DNA from: Ruegeria arenilitoris
GTDB taxonomy: Bacteria > Pseudomonadota > Alphaproteobacteria > Rhodobacterales > Rhodobacteraceae
Reading direction: 5' to 3' (one strand)
NCBI RefSeq assembly: GCF_042675705.1
Contig: NZ_JBHTJJ010000012.1
DNA length: 64,000 nucleotides
The notes under the pieces are model-generated. The model was not told the DNA's origin, searched no databases, and saw nothing but the letters and a program-made list of their open reading frames with translations. Position 1 is the first letter of the stretch; each line of letters opens with the position of its first letter. Made by a program: the position numbers and the translations under genes. Of the stretch, positions 54,491 to 62,923 are shown piece after piece.

Positions 54491-54578
54491 TCCCGACCTC
54501 CGTCCGGAATTTCAATTCGCCCAAAGGCCGTGCGCACGGATTAAACCTACGAAGAGACAGTGTTGTTGGTCGCTCTTC

Positions 54579-54956
54579 TTATTTCGGCAGCATGAAAAAC
54601 TCTTCCAGCACAATCTTGCCTTCCGCCACCGAATACACCGCGATCTCGCGCAGGGTCATACGCTCACCCGTGGCCTTCTGAACGACCTCGGCTCTGAAGC
54701 GCACTCCAAAGCGGTTGGGTGGGTGGACGTAGGGGCCATCCACTTCTAGTTCTTGGATTTCATGCGATGCCAACCAATCCTCTCTTTTTCCCTTGATGGC
54801 TTCTCGCCCCTTTGAAACGCGGAATTGTCGAACCGGAGGCACGACTGCCTCTATCGACTGTGCGTTTTCGGCATACATTTCATCAACACTTGCAAGGCCC
54901 CTGCGCTCACGCATGGCCTGGGCGAATGATCTTCCGATTTCGATCAACTCTTCCAT
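54579..54956 (-). CDS. SnoaL/NTF2-like small protein
   Basis: A 125-residue cone-shaped alpha+beta fold of the SnoaL group: RSFAQAMRERRGLASVDEMY, AENAQSIEAVVPP, YVHPPNRFGVRFRAEVVQK and REIAVYSVAEGKIVLEEFF. Such proteins may be isomerases or simple ligand binders; no substrate is evident. FNR-type box 52 nt before the start. Confidence 0.75.
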   Translation of the reverse strand: MEELIEIGRSFAQAMRERRGLASVDEMYAENAQSIEAVVPPVRQFRVSKGREAIKGKREDWLASHEIQELEVDGPYVHPPNRFGVRFRAEVVQKATGERMTLREIAVYSVAEGKIVLEEFFMLPK

Positions 54957-55008
54957 GAGCCCCCCCCTGAATTACCATTGACAGTACCACGTCTTGCCCG
55001 CGCCAATC

Positions 55009-55022
55009 TTGACAAGGATCAA
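55009..55022 (-). promoter_or_regulatory. FNR box before the SnoaL-USP operon
   Basis: TTGACAAGGATCAA matches TTGAC-N4-ATCAA fully. It ends 52 nt before the SnoaL start codon. Confidence 0.65.
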
Positions 55023-55040
55023 TAAGAATATCGATGGATA

Positions 55041-55400
55041 CTGTGAGGCCGGTTCGAACAAGTCTCAGCTAGGCCAACAGACATGTCGCTTATAGCGCGC
55101 CAAGTTCGCGCCACTCGGCAAGAGCGGCGGCGCCGTGACAACTTGAAGGTGTCTCGGTTGGGAAGGGATCGCCCCAGGCTGAAGTGATTGGAGACGGAGG
55201 AGTGAACGGCGACGAGCTTCTGCAAACTTCGCATCCGCCTTAACCGCTGCATCGTATGTCGCGAAAGGTTGTTTTGTCCGCAGACTAGCCGTTGGGGCAC
55301 CGCGTAGCGGAGGTCTGCTAACCGCCCATAGAGACAGCTGCAGCGCCGTTCGCCAATGAGCTATACGGGCTCGATGCGGTCGCTCAGCCAAATTCATTGA
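55041..55400 (-). pseudogene. decayed IS6-family transposase relic
   Basis: The minus-strand frame contains MQRLRRMRSLQKLVAVHSSVSNHF and later SLPNRDTFKLSRRR, clearly derived from the C-terminus of the IS6 transposase of the 818-bp copies, but frame and N-terminal two thirds are destroyed. The sequence GGTTCGAACAAGTCTCAG near 55050 matches the outer left end of those copies, so the relic ends at about 55041. Confidence 0.75.
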
Positions 55401-55540
55401 ACGACTGCATTGCGGACACTAGCTGCCGTTCGCCTCAGCGCAGCAATATTCCGACAGACACATGACCCATTGACCAATGCTTGTGTTACGTTTCCTCTTG
55501 GCAGAACATATGTGGCAACGTTTTCAGGGAATGAACAAAC

Positions 55541-56056
55541 ATGAGTTTTGTTGAAGCAATAAAGACGTGCCTCACAAAATACTTCGTTTTTTCCGGGCGC
55601 GCGGCGCGGTCAGAGTACTGGTGGTTTGTGTTGTTCGTGGTCCTCGTCAGCATTGTTTTGGCAATCATCGACGCCTCTCTATTCGGCGTGAACCCTGAAA
55701 CTGGAGAGAGTAGCCAAGTCTTAACTCCGATCTTCCAACTTGCAGTTGTCGTGCCCATGCTGGCCGCCGGATGGCGGCGTTTGCATGACACTGGAAGACC
55801 AGGCTGGTACTTGCTCTTGCCTGCAGCGCTCAGCATCGCAACCATGTTCATGCTGTTCAGTGGCATCGCTGTATTTTCAGTCCTCGAGCAAGGGGCTGAC
55901 GACCCTGAAGCATTGAGGGGCCCAGCGGCTCTACTTGGCGTCACAGGTTTGATGGTTGTGGGAGTTCTTCAACTGATACTCTCTGTGCTGATGATCTGGT
56001 GGCTAAGCCGACCGTCACAGGAAGGTGAAAATGAATATGGTGCACCCGCAGCTTGA
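55541..56056 (+). CDS. DUF805 membrane protein
   Basis: A 171-residue inner-membrane protein with the DUF805 signature: FVEAIKTCLTKYFVFSGRAA, SEYWWFVLF and AAGWRRLHDTGRPGWYLLLP. Four helices are predicted. The family often stands near transport or envelope genes and its role is unknown. It begins a gene run of small envelope proteins. Confidence 0.85.
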   Translation: MSFVEAIKTCLTKYFVFSGRAARSEYWWFVLFVVLVSIVLAIIDASLFGVNPETGESSQVLTPIFQLAVVVPMLAAGWRRLHDTGRPGWYLLLPAALSIATMFMLFSGIAVFSVLEQGADDPEALRGPAALLGVTGLMVVGVLQLILSVLMIWWLSRPSQEGENEYGAPAA

Positions 56057-56129
56057 ACTTATGACGTGGATCATCAGTGCTTTCGCGGCAGAATGACGAA
56101 ACATGGCTTAGTTGCCTAGGAGGTTACTT

Positions 56130-56900
56130 ATGAAGAGACATCTAGTCGCCGGCACGGTCCTCACAATCATGATGTCATCACCTGCCATGGCTGAGTGGAA
56201 CTTCAGTGGGCCGCCGAACGCCAACGCCTTCATTCAGACCGGCGACATGACTCTGGAGTTGCAGTGCGACCGTGTCCGTTTCGCGCCAGCAGGTTATGAC
56301 GACTCGCAGGATATTGTCTCCAGGCAGGGCCTGTCCTTTCGGTTCATGAAGGATGGTTCGACCGAGGTAGGTGCGTTTCAGGCAGGATCAGTGAATGCGG
56401 ATATCTCGCTCGTCGACAACTATCCTGTTGAGGTCCGTTTCTTCGATCAGGGCGACTATGATTTCGTTTTGGATCAGATTGCGCAGAACGCCGTTCTGAA
56501 CCTTTCGATGGCTGACCAGGATGTCTCTTATGGTATCTTCACGCTCAAAGGATCTTCCGCGGCGGTAAGATCCCTGCGCGCGGCCTGCGGCTCTAACGCG
56601 TCGACATCTCAGAGCATGGAGGCGCCAGAAGGCATTGTGTATTGCGGTGGCGGTGCCGTGCAGAGGGTCATCGAATACGCCATCGTGGGTCAACCCGGCG
56701 AGCAGTGGGATGCTATCGTGACCGTCAATGGTGAGACAGTTCGGGCGATGACTTCATATAGCTTCTTCGGAAATTCTGAACCACCAGCAGGCTTCCAGGT
56801 GGCGCTCCTGGGTGAAGATCGGTCAGAGTTCCTCGTCTTCAGCGATGGGGGCCGGAACTGGATCGAGTTTGGCGATTACACCTACGATCAGTGCAACTGA
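56130..56900 (+). CDS. secreted protein of unknown function
   Basis: A 256-residue exported protein (signal MKRHLVAGTVLTIMMSSPAMA). The mature part contains QTGDMTLELQCDRVRFAPAG and late Cys pairs, possibly disulfide-bonded; I recognise no family. The start has AGGAGG 6 nt upstream. It is followed after 28 bp by another secreted-protein gene, so both may be one operon. Confidence 0.7.
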   Translation: MKRHLVAGTVLTIMMSSPAMAEWNFSGPPNANAFIQTGDMTLELQCDRVRFAPAGYDDSQDIVSRQGLSFRFMKDGSTEVGAFQAGSVNADISLVDNYPVEVRFFDQGDYDFVLDQIAQNAVLNLSMADQDVSYGIFTLKGSSAAVRSLRAACGSNASTSQSMEAPEGIVYCGGGAVQRVIEYAIVGQPGEQWDAIVTVNGETVRAMTSYSFFGNSEPPAGFQVALLGEDRSEFLVFSDGGRNWIEFGDYTYDQCN

Positions 56901-56928
56901 GGCACACGGAAGGGCTGGAGACACGAAC

Positions 56929-57450
56929 ATGGGTAGCCAACTGGTTGGAAATGGCAATCGCGCCGGCGCTGGGGTTTTGGCGGTTGCTGTTTGTGCTCTT
57001 TCCGTGGCCTTCTATACGCCCTCGGCGCACGCGCAGGATTTGTCCGGGCTGCCCACACAGCTTCTTGAAAGAGTAGAGGCCGCGCAGCAGGCATGTTCGG
57101 ATATGGAGAACGGGCAGTTCGCCCTTGAATTGGGAGCCATCCACCGCGTCGATCTCGATGGAGACATCGAGCGGGACTGGGTTCTGGACGAGGCGGGTTT
57201 TGCCTGTTCCACCGCTGTGTCGCTCTATTGCGGGACAGGCGGTTGCATGTCTCACTTCTTGGTCGAGGAACATTTGTTCTCGCTTCTCAATCAGGGATGG
57301 GACATGGCGAACATCGGCCCATTTCGCGTGCTTTTGGCGGATGTGCATGGCTCGCAATGTGGTGGGATCAACCCAACGCCCTGCATCGTGGCCAGTGTTT
57401 GGGATTCAGATGAAACGGTCTGGCGCAGCACGGGTGCAGAGTGGGAGTAG
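56929..57450 (+). CDS. secreted Cys-rich protein of unknown function
   Basis: A 173-residue exported protein with signal peptide ending near PSAHAQDLSG and six or seven cysteines in the mature chain (QQACSDMEN, AGFACSTAVSLYCGTGGC), probably disulfide-bonded. I chose ATG 56929, since the longer frame reads through the preceding gene. No family recognised; similar small secreted proteins occur in this cluster. Confidence 0.65.
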   Translation: MGSQLVGNGNRAGAGVLAVAVCALSVAFYTPSAHAQDLSGLPTQLLERVEAAQQACSDMENGQFALELGAIHRVDLDGDIERDWVLDEAGFACSTAVSLYCGTGGCMSHFLVEEHLFSLLNQGWDMANIGPFRVLLADVHGSQCGGINPTPCIVASVWDSDETVWRSTGAEWE

Positions 57451-57455
57451 AATAT

Positions 57456-57782
57456 ATGGAAAGGCGCCTCGAAAAGATCATGCGTGCCATATGTGCCTGC
57501 GCTTTGGCGCTGTCGGTGACGGGATGCGTCGAAACCGCTCAAGAGTTAGCGATCAGCGAACCCGACCCGGAACTGAACTTCGTTCGCGGTTACCGAAGTG
57601 TTGCGGACGAGTGCCAGCTTGTCGGCGAAACGGCGTTTACTGGCGATTTGCTCGACGATTCGGCCGATCTTGTGGCCTGTCCGACGGGAAGTGCAGCAAT
57701 GGCAAGCCTAATGGCGGAAACGGGAGCGCCCGTAATCACCCAAACCAACAGCTTCTCGTTCTTCAGCATTCCCTACCGCTGA
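57456..57782 (+). CDS. small lipoprotein
   Basis: A 108-residue protein with lipobox LSVTGC. It contains ECQLVGETAFTGDLLDDSAD and ends in a hydrophobic Ser/Phe run (TNSFSFFSIPYR). Start ATG 57456 follows GGGAG; an ATG at 57480 (nearer the signal) is possible. The preceding gene ends 5 nt before the start, so the genes are coupled. Function unknown. Confidence 0.6.
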   Translation: MERRLEKIMRAICACALALSVTGCVETAQELAISEPDPELNFVRGYRSVADECQLVGETAFTGDLLDDSADLVACPTGSAAMASLMAETGAPVITQTNSFSFFSIPYR

Positions 57783-57846
57783 ACCACATGCTTGCCCTGG
57801 ACTTTGAATGGTCCTCTCTGTCGATGAGTTCAGGACAACTGCCGGA

Positions 57847-58320
57847 CTACTCCGGAACATCCATCGAGAAGAAGTACGTCGCGCACAACGCTTGACCGGC
57901 AATGCCTGCAGGCGGTTCCATGCCAGTAAACATCGCTACGCCAAGGTAGGTAAACCCGGAGCTGTCCTCACTCCAGGTTGCCATATACGTGACTGGTTGG
58001 TCGCCACAAAGCGTGTTTCCCTGCCTTAGTGGGCCTGCATCGCCTGATACACGAAACACCTGAGCAACAGGCACGTCGCCAGACGCACCCCAATTGCCTG
58101 AACTCTTGGGGTCATGAACTTCGAGATCAAGAAACCTGCCGGTCTCGAAGACCATCCGCTTGGTGGACAAGATTACTGGCCCGGTAATCGCCATTGCCGT
58201 TTCGCTGGAAGGATCGAAAGCCTTTGAATCCTCAAAGAGCGGTTGGGATGATGCTGGACCTATCAATATCCACATTGCGATTAGCAGCATCAGGATCGAT
58301 CGACACATTTGGTTCTCCAT
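57847..58320 (-). CDS. secreted protein of unknown function
   Basis: A 157-residue exported protein (signal MCRSILMLLIAMWILIGPASS). Its mature part carries ASGDVPVAQVFRVSGDAGPL and a repeated Cys pattern (NTLCGDQP, QALCATYF). No family known. Converges on the lipoprotein gene with a 64-bp gap. Confidence 0.65.
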   Translation of the reverse strand: MENQMCRSILMLLIAMWILIGPASSQPLFEDSKAFDPSSETAMAITGPVILSTKRMVFETGRFLDLEVHDPKSSGNWGASGDVPVAQVFRVSGDAGPLRQGNTLCGDQPVTYMATWSEDSSGFTYLGVAMFTGMEPPAGIAGQALCATYFFSMDVPE

Positions 58321-58571
58321 TGTGCGAAGTTGTTTGAAAACTTTAAAACACCTGTTTGCTATGCCATCGAATGCAGCGAGTGTCTCTGCCCATGGTTTCG
58401 AATGCTGCGCGCGCGATCAAGATCCGAGAAGGGCTCGGTGCGGTCATTGGCAGGTTTTTTTTAGAATGTCTACTTTGCCGACTTTGCGGTCTGTCAGAAA
58501 AGGGAAAGAACCCGTGCGAGTTTTCCTGCCTTCGAACGTTAAGTGTCAGCGAGGTTCAAACGGCGCAGCGA

Positions 58572-58742
58572 TCAGGCCGATGGCCAGATAAGGTTCAAGA
58601 TCAAAACGACGATGAAAATGATCGGAAAGAAAATCAACGCTTGTTGAACTTTTGAACGGTTCTCAAACCAACCCATACTTCTTACAGCCCAATATGCGCC
58701 ACCACACAAAAGACCCGTGACAATCGCGTGCAACCAATCCAT
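58572..58742 (-). CDS. 56-residue small membrane protein
   Basis: Not a shadow: its ATG overlaps the stop of the following lipoprotein gene by one base (TAATG), and the peptide MDWLHAIVTGLLCGGAYWAV, RSMGWFENRSK, then a second helix ALIFFPIIFIVVLILNLIW has clear two-helix membrane topology. It is translationally coupled to the lipoprotein gene at 58742-59044. Role unknown. Confidence 0.65.
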   Translation of the reverse strand: MDWLHAIVTGLLCGGAYWAVRSMGWFENRSKVQQALIFFPIIFIVVLILNLIWPSA

Positions 58743-59044
58743 TAGCAGTCCTCCGCAGGCAGCATAGTCACATCAGAGTAGCGACCATCCGCCGTTGTTA
58801 TCCGCGCGCAAGCGCCAGTATCACGGTTAAACCAGAATGACGTGAGACCCTCGGAGCGGATCAACTCGTACCCGAGGTTCTGTATGCCCATCTCCGCTTG
58901 GCCGGCACGTGCTCCTTCGAATGCAGTCAAATCGCTTGAACTGCCAATAGCAGGTTGGCCCGGTTCGGTAGAAGTGCTTGGAGTATCACATGCGACAAGG
59001 CCAAGTGCTGCAAATCCAGCCACAAAGGGAACAAATGACTTCAT
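58742..59044 (-). CDS. small lipoprotein
   Basis: A 100-residue protein with lipobox LGLVAC. The mature domain contains NLGYELIRSEGLTSFWFNRD and TGACARITTADGRYSDV, ending in a second Cys (PAEDC). The start at MKSFVPF is preferred to the frame from 59098. The 56-residue membrane protein gene is coupled to its stop. Function unknown. Confidence 0.7.
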   Translation of the reverse strand: MKSFVPFVAGFAALGLVACDTPSTSTEPGQPAIGSSSDLTAFEGARAGQAEMGIQNLGYELIRSEGLTSFWFNRDTGACARITTADGRYSDVTMLPAEDC

Positions 59045-59072
59045 TGGATTTCCTGCTTGTTGAACTCGGTGG

Positions 59073-59696
59073 CTACTCGATGCCGATACCAATATCAAAG
59101 GTGACCGGTTGCGCCCCGGCGTTTAGGACCTCGACCACATGATCGCCAGACTGCCAAAGTTGGCCTCGATAAGGGGTATCAGAAGAGATCAGGTCTAGAA
59201 GGAGCGAGCCATCCGGGTTGAAAATTTTGTAGTCCAACGCGCCACCGTGGGAACCCACGTCCACGCGCATGAACTGACCATCTGCTGCGCCGAGCACGTA
59301 GCTCACTGATGTATTCGGGTTCAAAGTGCCCGACATCGCTGCGCCGCTGGTACCTGCCGCGAATTGGACCCGTTGGGTTCCTGAAACTACGGGTAAACCG
59401 CCGGACCCCGCCATTGCGCCTTGGCCGTCATCGGCGGCCTGCGCGACGCTGAGTTCAGCGACTTGACCGTCGTTGGACACAAGACATCTCCAGACTGTCT
59501 CGCCTTTGTCTTGCAGCATGACGAGCGAATTTGCTTCGGAAAACTCTGTAGACAGAACAGTGCCGCTTTGTCCGTCCGGCCCACCCACAGAACGCAATTG
59601 GTCGATGCAACTGTCAATCGCGTCCTGTCCGACGTCAGCGGCCGAGGCGAACGTCGGCGAGATACAAAGAGACAAAGCCAGAACCTTTGATCGCAT
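59073..59696 (-). CDS. secreted protein with SEFSEA-type domain
   Basis: A 207-residue exported protein (signal ...LCISPTFASA). The N-terminal domain includes IDSCIDQLRSVGG, LSTEFSEANSLVMLQD and VWRCLVSNDGQVAEL, which recurs in the lipoprotein at 60373-60666. The C-terminal half (about 100-207) is a beta-rich module with RVQFAAGTSGAAMSG and YKIFNPDGSLLLDL, like a PPC-type domain. Unknown function. Confidence 0.7.
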   Translation of the reverse strand: MRSKVLALSLCISPTFASAADVGQDAIDSCIDQLRSVGGPDGQSGTVLSTEFSEANSLVMLQDKGETVWRCLVSNDGQVAELSVAQAADDGQGAMAGSGGLPVVSGTQRVQFAAGTSGAAMSGTLNPNTSVSYVLGAADGQFMRVDVGSHGGALDYKIFNPDGSLLLDLISSDTPYRGQLWQSGDHVVEVLNAGAQPVTFDIGIGIE

Positions 59697-59714
59697 AACT
59701 AAACTCTCCTGGTA

Positions 59715-60029
59715 TTAATTAGACACCGCCGCGTCGCGCAGTTGCTGCAATACGGCATCACATTCGCTGGCCGCTCCGACGATCGCATCCCCGTTTTCTT
59801 CCGCGTCCGGGGTCAGTTCTCTCAGGTTAGTGACAGCACGGTTAAAAACTTGATCGACCTGTTCTTCTGTCAGAAGGCCCTCCTGTTGCGCTGCATTTGC
59901 AATCCCACAAACACCGGCTGAAAGCCCGGTAGCGATGCCCATTCCAGCGCCACTGCCGATGCCCAGCATCCCGCCACCAATACCGCCCACAAGCAGCCCT
60001 ATAACCAGTCCCAAAATCAGTTTACCCAT
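59715..60029 (-). CDS. small glycine-zipper membrane protein
   Basis: A 104-residue protein whose N-terminal half is Gly-rich (VIGLLVGGIGGGMLGIGSGA) and inserts in the membrane; the C-terminal half is acidic and helical (LTEEQVDQVFNRAVTNLREL). No family recognised. It sits between the secreted-protein gene and a small membrane protein gene on the same strand. Confidence 0.6.
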   Translation of the reverse strand: MGKLILGLVIGLLVGGIGGGMLGIGSGAGMGIATGLSAGVCGIANAAQQEGLLTEEQVDQVFNRAVTNLRELTPDAEENGDAIVGAASECDAVLQQLRDAAVSN

Positions 60030-60074
60030 TTGTTTTGTTTCCTAATGCTCTGAGGTTTGTCACCATTACAGAGG

Positions 60075-60335
60075 CTAATTTGCTCTATTCTTTTTCCTGC
60101 ATAATCTCACCAAAATCACCAAATTCACCGACGGCGCCAGTATTGCTAACAGTGGCCTGACGGTCTCCGGCGCAAATTCAATTGCAAGAACCCACGGTAG
60201 GCCCAAGGGTAGCAGAAATAGCCCAGACAAGGGATCTCTTGGCTGTTCAAACCAGCCGAAGGTTCCTGTCATAAAGATGAAACTCGCGCCTGCCCACAGC
60301 AACATGAAAACCCAAATCGCGGCTTTGCACAGCAT
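60075..60335 (-). CDS. small membrane protein
   Basis: An 86-residue protein with two to three hydrophobic helices (AAIWVFMLLWAGASFIFM, GLFLLPLGLPWVLAIEFA, LAILAPSVNLVILVRLC). It ends in a basic tail. Start and function are uncertain, but the strong hydrophobicity and good size suggest a real gene. Confidence 0.5.
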   Translation of the reverse strand: MLCKAAIWVFMLLWAGASFIFMTGTFGWFEQPRDPLSGLFLLPLGLPWVLAIEFAPETVRPLLAILAPSVNLVILVRLCRKKNRAN

Positions 60336-60372
60336 CAGTCATCGCAACGTTCCAGCAAGCTATTTCGCAAAA

Positions 60373-60666
60373 CTAGAGCGTTCCTTCGTTAGTAAGCGAC
60401 ATTATACCGTCTGTGGAGCCGTCACTGTAAGCGATGCACTGCCATGGCGCGCGGTCCGGTCCGACGCCGACGCGCACAAACGTCCCGGCTTCAGAGAACT
60501 CCGAACCGAGCAGTGCCACATCCGGATTGTTGGTTGTCGCAGTGACATCACGCAAGCAAGCTTGCTCCGCCGCGTTTGGTGCCGCCGACGTAGCACTGGT
60601 TGTGCTACCTTCATCACAAGCGGTGAGAAGTGCAACCGCTGGAAAAGCCAAAAGAAAGTTTTTCAT
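60373..60666 (-). CDS. small lipoprotein with SEFSEA-type domain
   Basis: A 97-residue lipoprotein (lipobox LLTAC). The mature part CLRDVTATTNNPDVALLGSEFSEAGTFVRV, APWQCIAYSDGST and SLTNEG aligns with the first domain of the protein at 59073-59696, so the two are paralogous. Two conserved Cys could form a disulfide. GGG lies upstream of ATG 60666; the longer frame is rejected. Confidence 0.7.
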   Translation of the reverse strand: MKNFLLAFPAVALLTACDEGSTTSATSAAPNAAEQACLRDVTATTNNPDVALLGSEFSEAGTFVRVGVGPDRAPWQCIAYSDGSTDGIMSLTNEGTL

Positions 60667-61026
60667 AATGTACCCTGTTTCACGTTGACCTAGGAAAGCG
60701 CCGAGGCGCTTTCTCCGGGATCTTAATTTTGTCCCATATTCAACAATACGGTATTCACTTGGTTGGTCAAATTTTTGCGATTTGAATACGCTACCTAATT
60801 CAGTCCAATCAAATTGTGTCCGCTTCGGGGTCAGGGCAAACGTTCGATGCGTAGTAGGGCCATAGGCCGGATAAACGGCAGCTTCGGGCTCAAAGCCGTC
60901 ATCCGACGGCATTAGCGATTAGACCGGTTTGTGGTTGCGAGCGGTCATTGGGGCCGCTCTCAGGATTGGTCCGACATCGGCCCTCCCAGTACTATTCAAC
61001 GAGTTTTCAAGCTCAACTCCGAGATC
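60667..61026. other. intergenic, no gene seen
   Basis: About 360 bases between the last lipoprotein gene and the terminase. No frame with signal peptide, ribosome site or domain. It marks the boundary between envelope-gene cluster and phage block. Confidence 0.4.
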
Positions 61027-62505
61027 CTACCGTCGCCTGACCCTCTCTCGATTACGCTCCCGACGTTCGATGTTGATCCGGTGGTCGCGGCCCAATGCCC
61101 GGTAGAAGCCCGGTCCCTTGGACCAGTTCAGAAAGTGGGCAAAGCTGTCGACCTGATCGTCGTTGCGTCCGCGTGGAAAGGACTGAAGCTCCCGTTTGAA
61201 TACCGGCAGCCAGGGTGCATCTGCAGGCAGATAAACCTTGCCCTCTTCGACAGGACCGCAAGCGGACTGGAACCGGGTTTCCTTGTCCTTGTCGGGTTTA
61301 ATGCGTTCGTAGCGCCGACGGTCATCACGAAACAATTCGTCCAAAAGAGGTTTGCCGGAGGCCGCATCTTCGATCAGGACACGATCGGGATCCCAACGGC
61401 CGACAAGTTGCAGTGCCTTGGCTTTCAGGTCTGGGTAGTCTACCTGCCCGCGCCAGACGTCGATAAGATGCCACGCATTTTCGCGGAACCCCCAGGTTGT
61501 ACAGACAGAGAAATCAGACCGGGGGTCTGCCGACATGCCCGTATCCCAGCTCTGAACCACCAGTTGGAACCAGCGGCGATCTTCGATGGTCTCGTAGGTG
61601 CCAAACCACTCCCAGCGCAAGGGCGACCCGTCGGGAGCAATGGGGTTCTGCTGATACTGGCAATTGAACACGGCCGCGCCCATTTCGCGACGCTTGGTAT
61701 CCAGCGTTTGCTGATCCAAACGGGACGGGCACAGGAGATCACCCGGTTTGCGGCGCATGACCCTTCCACGCCCATGAGGAACCACCTCATGGCCTTCTGC
61801 GATGGCAGGCAGATTCAGATGCCGGTAGGTCCCGCGTTCGAGCAGATAACCCGGCGGATCCATCTCGTGCAACCGTTGCGCAACCATAACCACACGCCCT
61901 TCGGCCGGATTGTCGAAGCGCGACAACAAGGTCCCCTCAATGAACTCCTGCGCCTTGACCAGCTCGGCTTCGGAGCCGGCATCTCCGGCTTTCAGCAGGT
62001 CATCGATGATGATGTAATCGGCGCCATGACCGGTGACAGAACTTCCAATGGAGACAGCCTTACGGCTGCCTCCCTTTGTGGTGCGGATTTCTTCTGAGGT
62101 GTTGCCCTTTTTAGCCAAGACCGTTTCAGGGAACATTTCCCGGTACCAGCGCGCAGACATGATCCGACGACAATCTTCGGAATGTTTGCGCGCCAGATCC
62201 AACCCATAGCTGGCAACGATGATCTTGGCGCTGGGGTTATGACCGAGAAGATAAGCGACATATGCAACGGCCACGGTGACCGATTTCAGGCAACGTGGCG
62301 GGATGTTGATGATCAGTCGCTTGTTTTCGCCTCGACGGACATTGTCCAACTCATGGCACATGGCCCGCACATGCCAGGCCGGATCAAAGCTGCGGTCAGT
62401 TCCCTGGTGCAGCGTGCCAAACACACGCCAAACGAAGGGAAAGAAATTGTCCCGGCAAACCTCGCGAGCGGCTTGCACGACGATTTTTGGATCAGGAGTC
62501 GTCAT
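61027..62505 (-). CDS. phage terminase large subunit
   Basis: A 492-residue DNA-packaging motor and nuclease. P-loop variant NIPPRCLKSVTVAVAY (about 73-88), Walker B-like DYIIIDDLLKAGD (about 165-177), and the RNase H-like nuclease from about residue 300, with VQSWDTGMSADPRSDFSV, VLIEDAASGKPLLDEL and QVDSFAHFL giving the metal-binding Asp residues. Start ATG 62505 overlaps the DUF5681 stop by 14 nt. Portal and protease genes, which normally follow, are absent. Confidence 0.9.
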   Translation of the reverse strand: MTTPDPKIVVQAAREVCRDNFFPFVWRVFGTLHQGTDRSFDPAWHVRAMCHELDNVRRGENKRLIINIPPRCLKSVTVAVAYVAYLLGHNPSAKIIVASYGLDLARKHSEDCRRIMSARWYREMFPETVLAKKGNTSEEIRTTKGGSRKAVSIGSSVTGHGADYIIIDDLLKAGDAGSEAELVKAQEFIEGTLLSRFDNPAEGRVVMVAQRLHEMDPPGYLLERGTYRHLNLPAIAEGHEVVPHGRGRVMRRKPGDLLCPSRLDQQTLDTKRREMGAAVFNCQYQQNPIAPDGSPLRWEWFGTYETIEDRRWFQLVVQSWDTGMSADPRSDFSVCTTWGFRENAWHLIDVWRGQVDYPDLKAKALQLVGRWDPDRVLIEDAASGKPLLDELFRDDRRRYERIKPDKDKETRFQSACGPVEEGKVYLPADAPWLPVFKRELQSFPRGRNDDQVDSFAHFLNWSKGPGFYRALGRDHRINIERRERNRERVRRR

Positions 62506-62923
62506 CTTCCGCCTCCTCGTTTTCCAGATCACCGTCACCGTCCAGTTGGCTGGAAAAGAAATCCCGGAGGATGTCGTAGTCGACAGCGTCGGGCTCAACC
62601 GTACGGACGCTTTCTTGCGCGTCCAATTCACTTGCGTTGAACAGATCTGTGTCCAGCTTAAGCAGCGCCATCAACAATTTCGTGTCGCCCTTCAACGCGC
62701 CTGCCGTGAACCGCTTGGCAATTGCCTCAGCCTTGGAAATCCGGATTTCGTGGCTGCCTTCGCGAACCGTAATCTTGGTTTCCAATTCACGTTTCAAGCT
62801 GGCATTCACCCCCTTGGCACCTTTCGGCCGCCCTTTCGGATTGCCGGATCGGCCTTTTTTGAATTGGGTCGCTTTGGGCGGTTTGCCGTAGCCGACCTCA
62901 TACTCTTTTGTATCGTCAGACAT
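62492..62923 (-). CDS. DUF5681 protein (small-terminase-like)
   Basis: A 143-residue protein: an N-terminal basic region VGYGKPPKATQFKKGRSGNP (DUF5681 signature) and KGRPKGAKGVNASLKRELET, then a helical domain and the acidic tail VDYDILRDFFSSQLDG. In prophages such proteins precede the large terminase and may be the small subunit. ATG 62923 overlaps the methyltransferase end by 8 nt. Adjacent gene overlap suggests tight coupling. Confidence 0.8.
   Translation of the reverse strand: MSDDTKEYEVGYGKPPKATQFKKGRSGNPKGRPKGAKGVNASLKRELETKITVREGSHEIRISKAEAIAKRFTAGALKGDTKLLMALLKLDTDLFNASELDAQESVRTVEPDAVDYDILRDFFSSQLDGDGDLENEEAEDDDS

Noticed and set aside
60931..62097. 388-codon plus-strand frame opposite the terminase
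   Set aside because: Antisense shadow of the terminase with no ribosome site.
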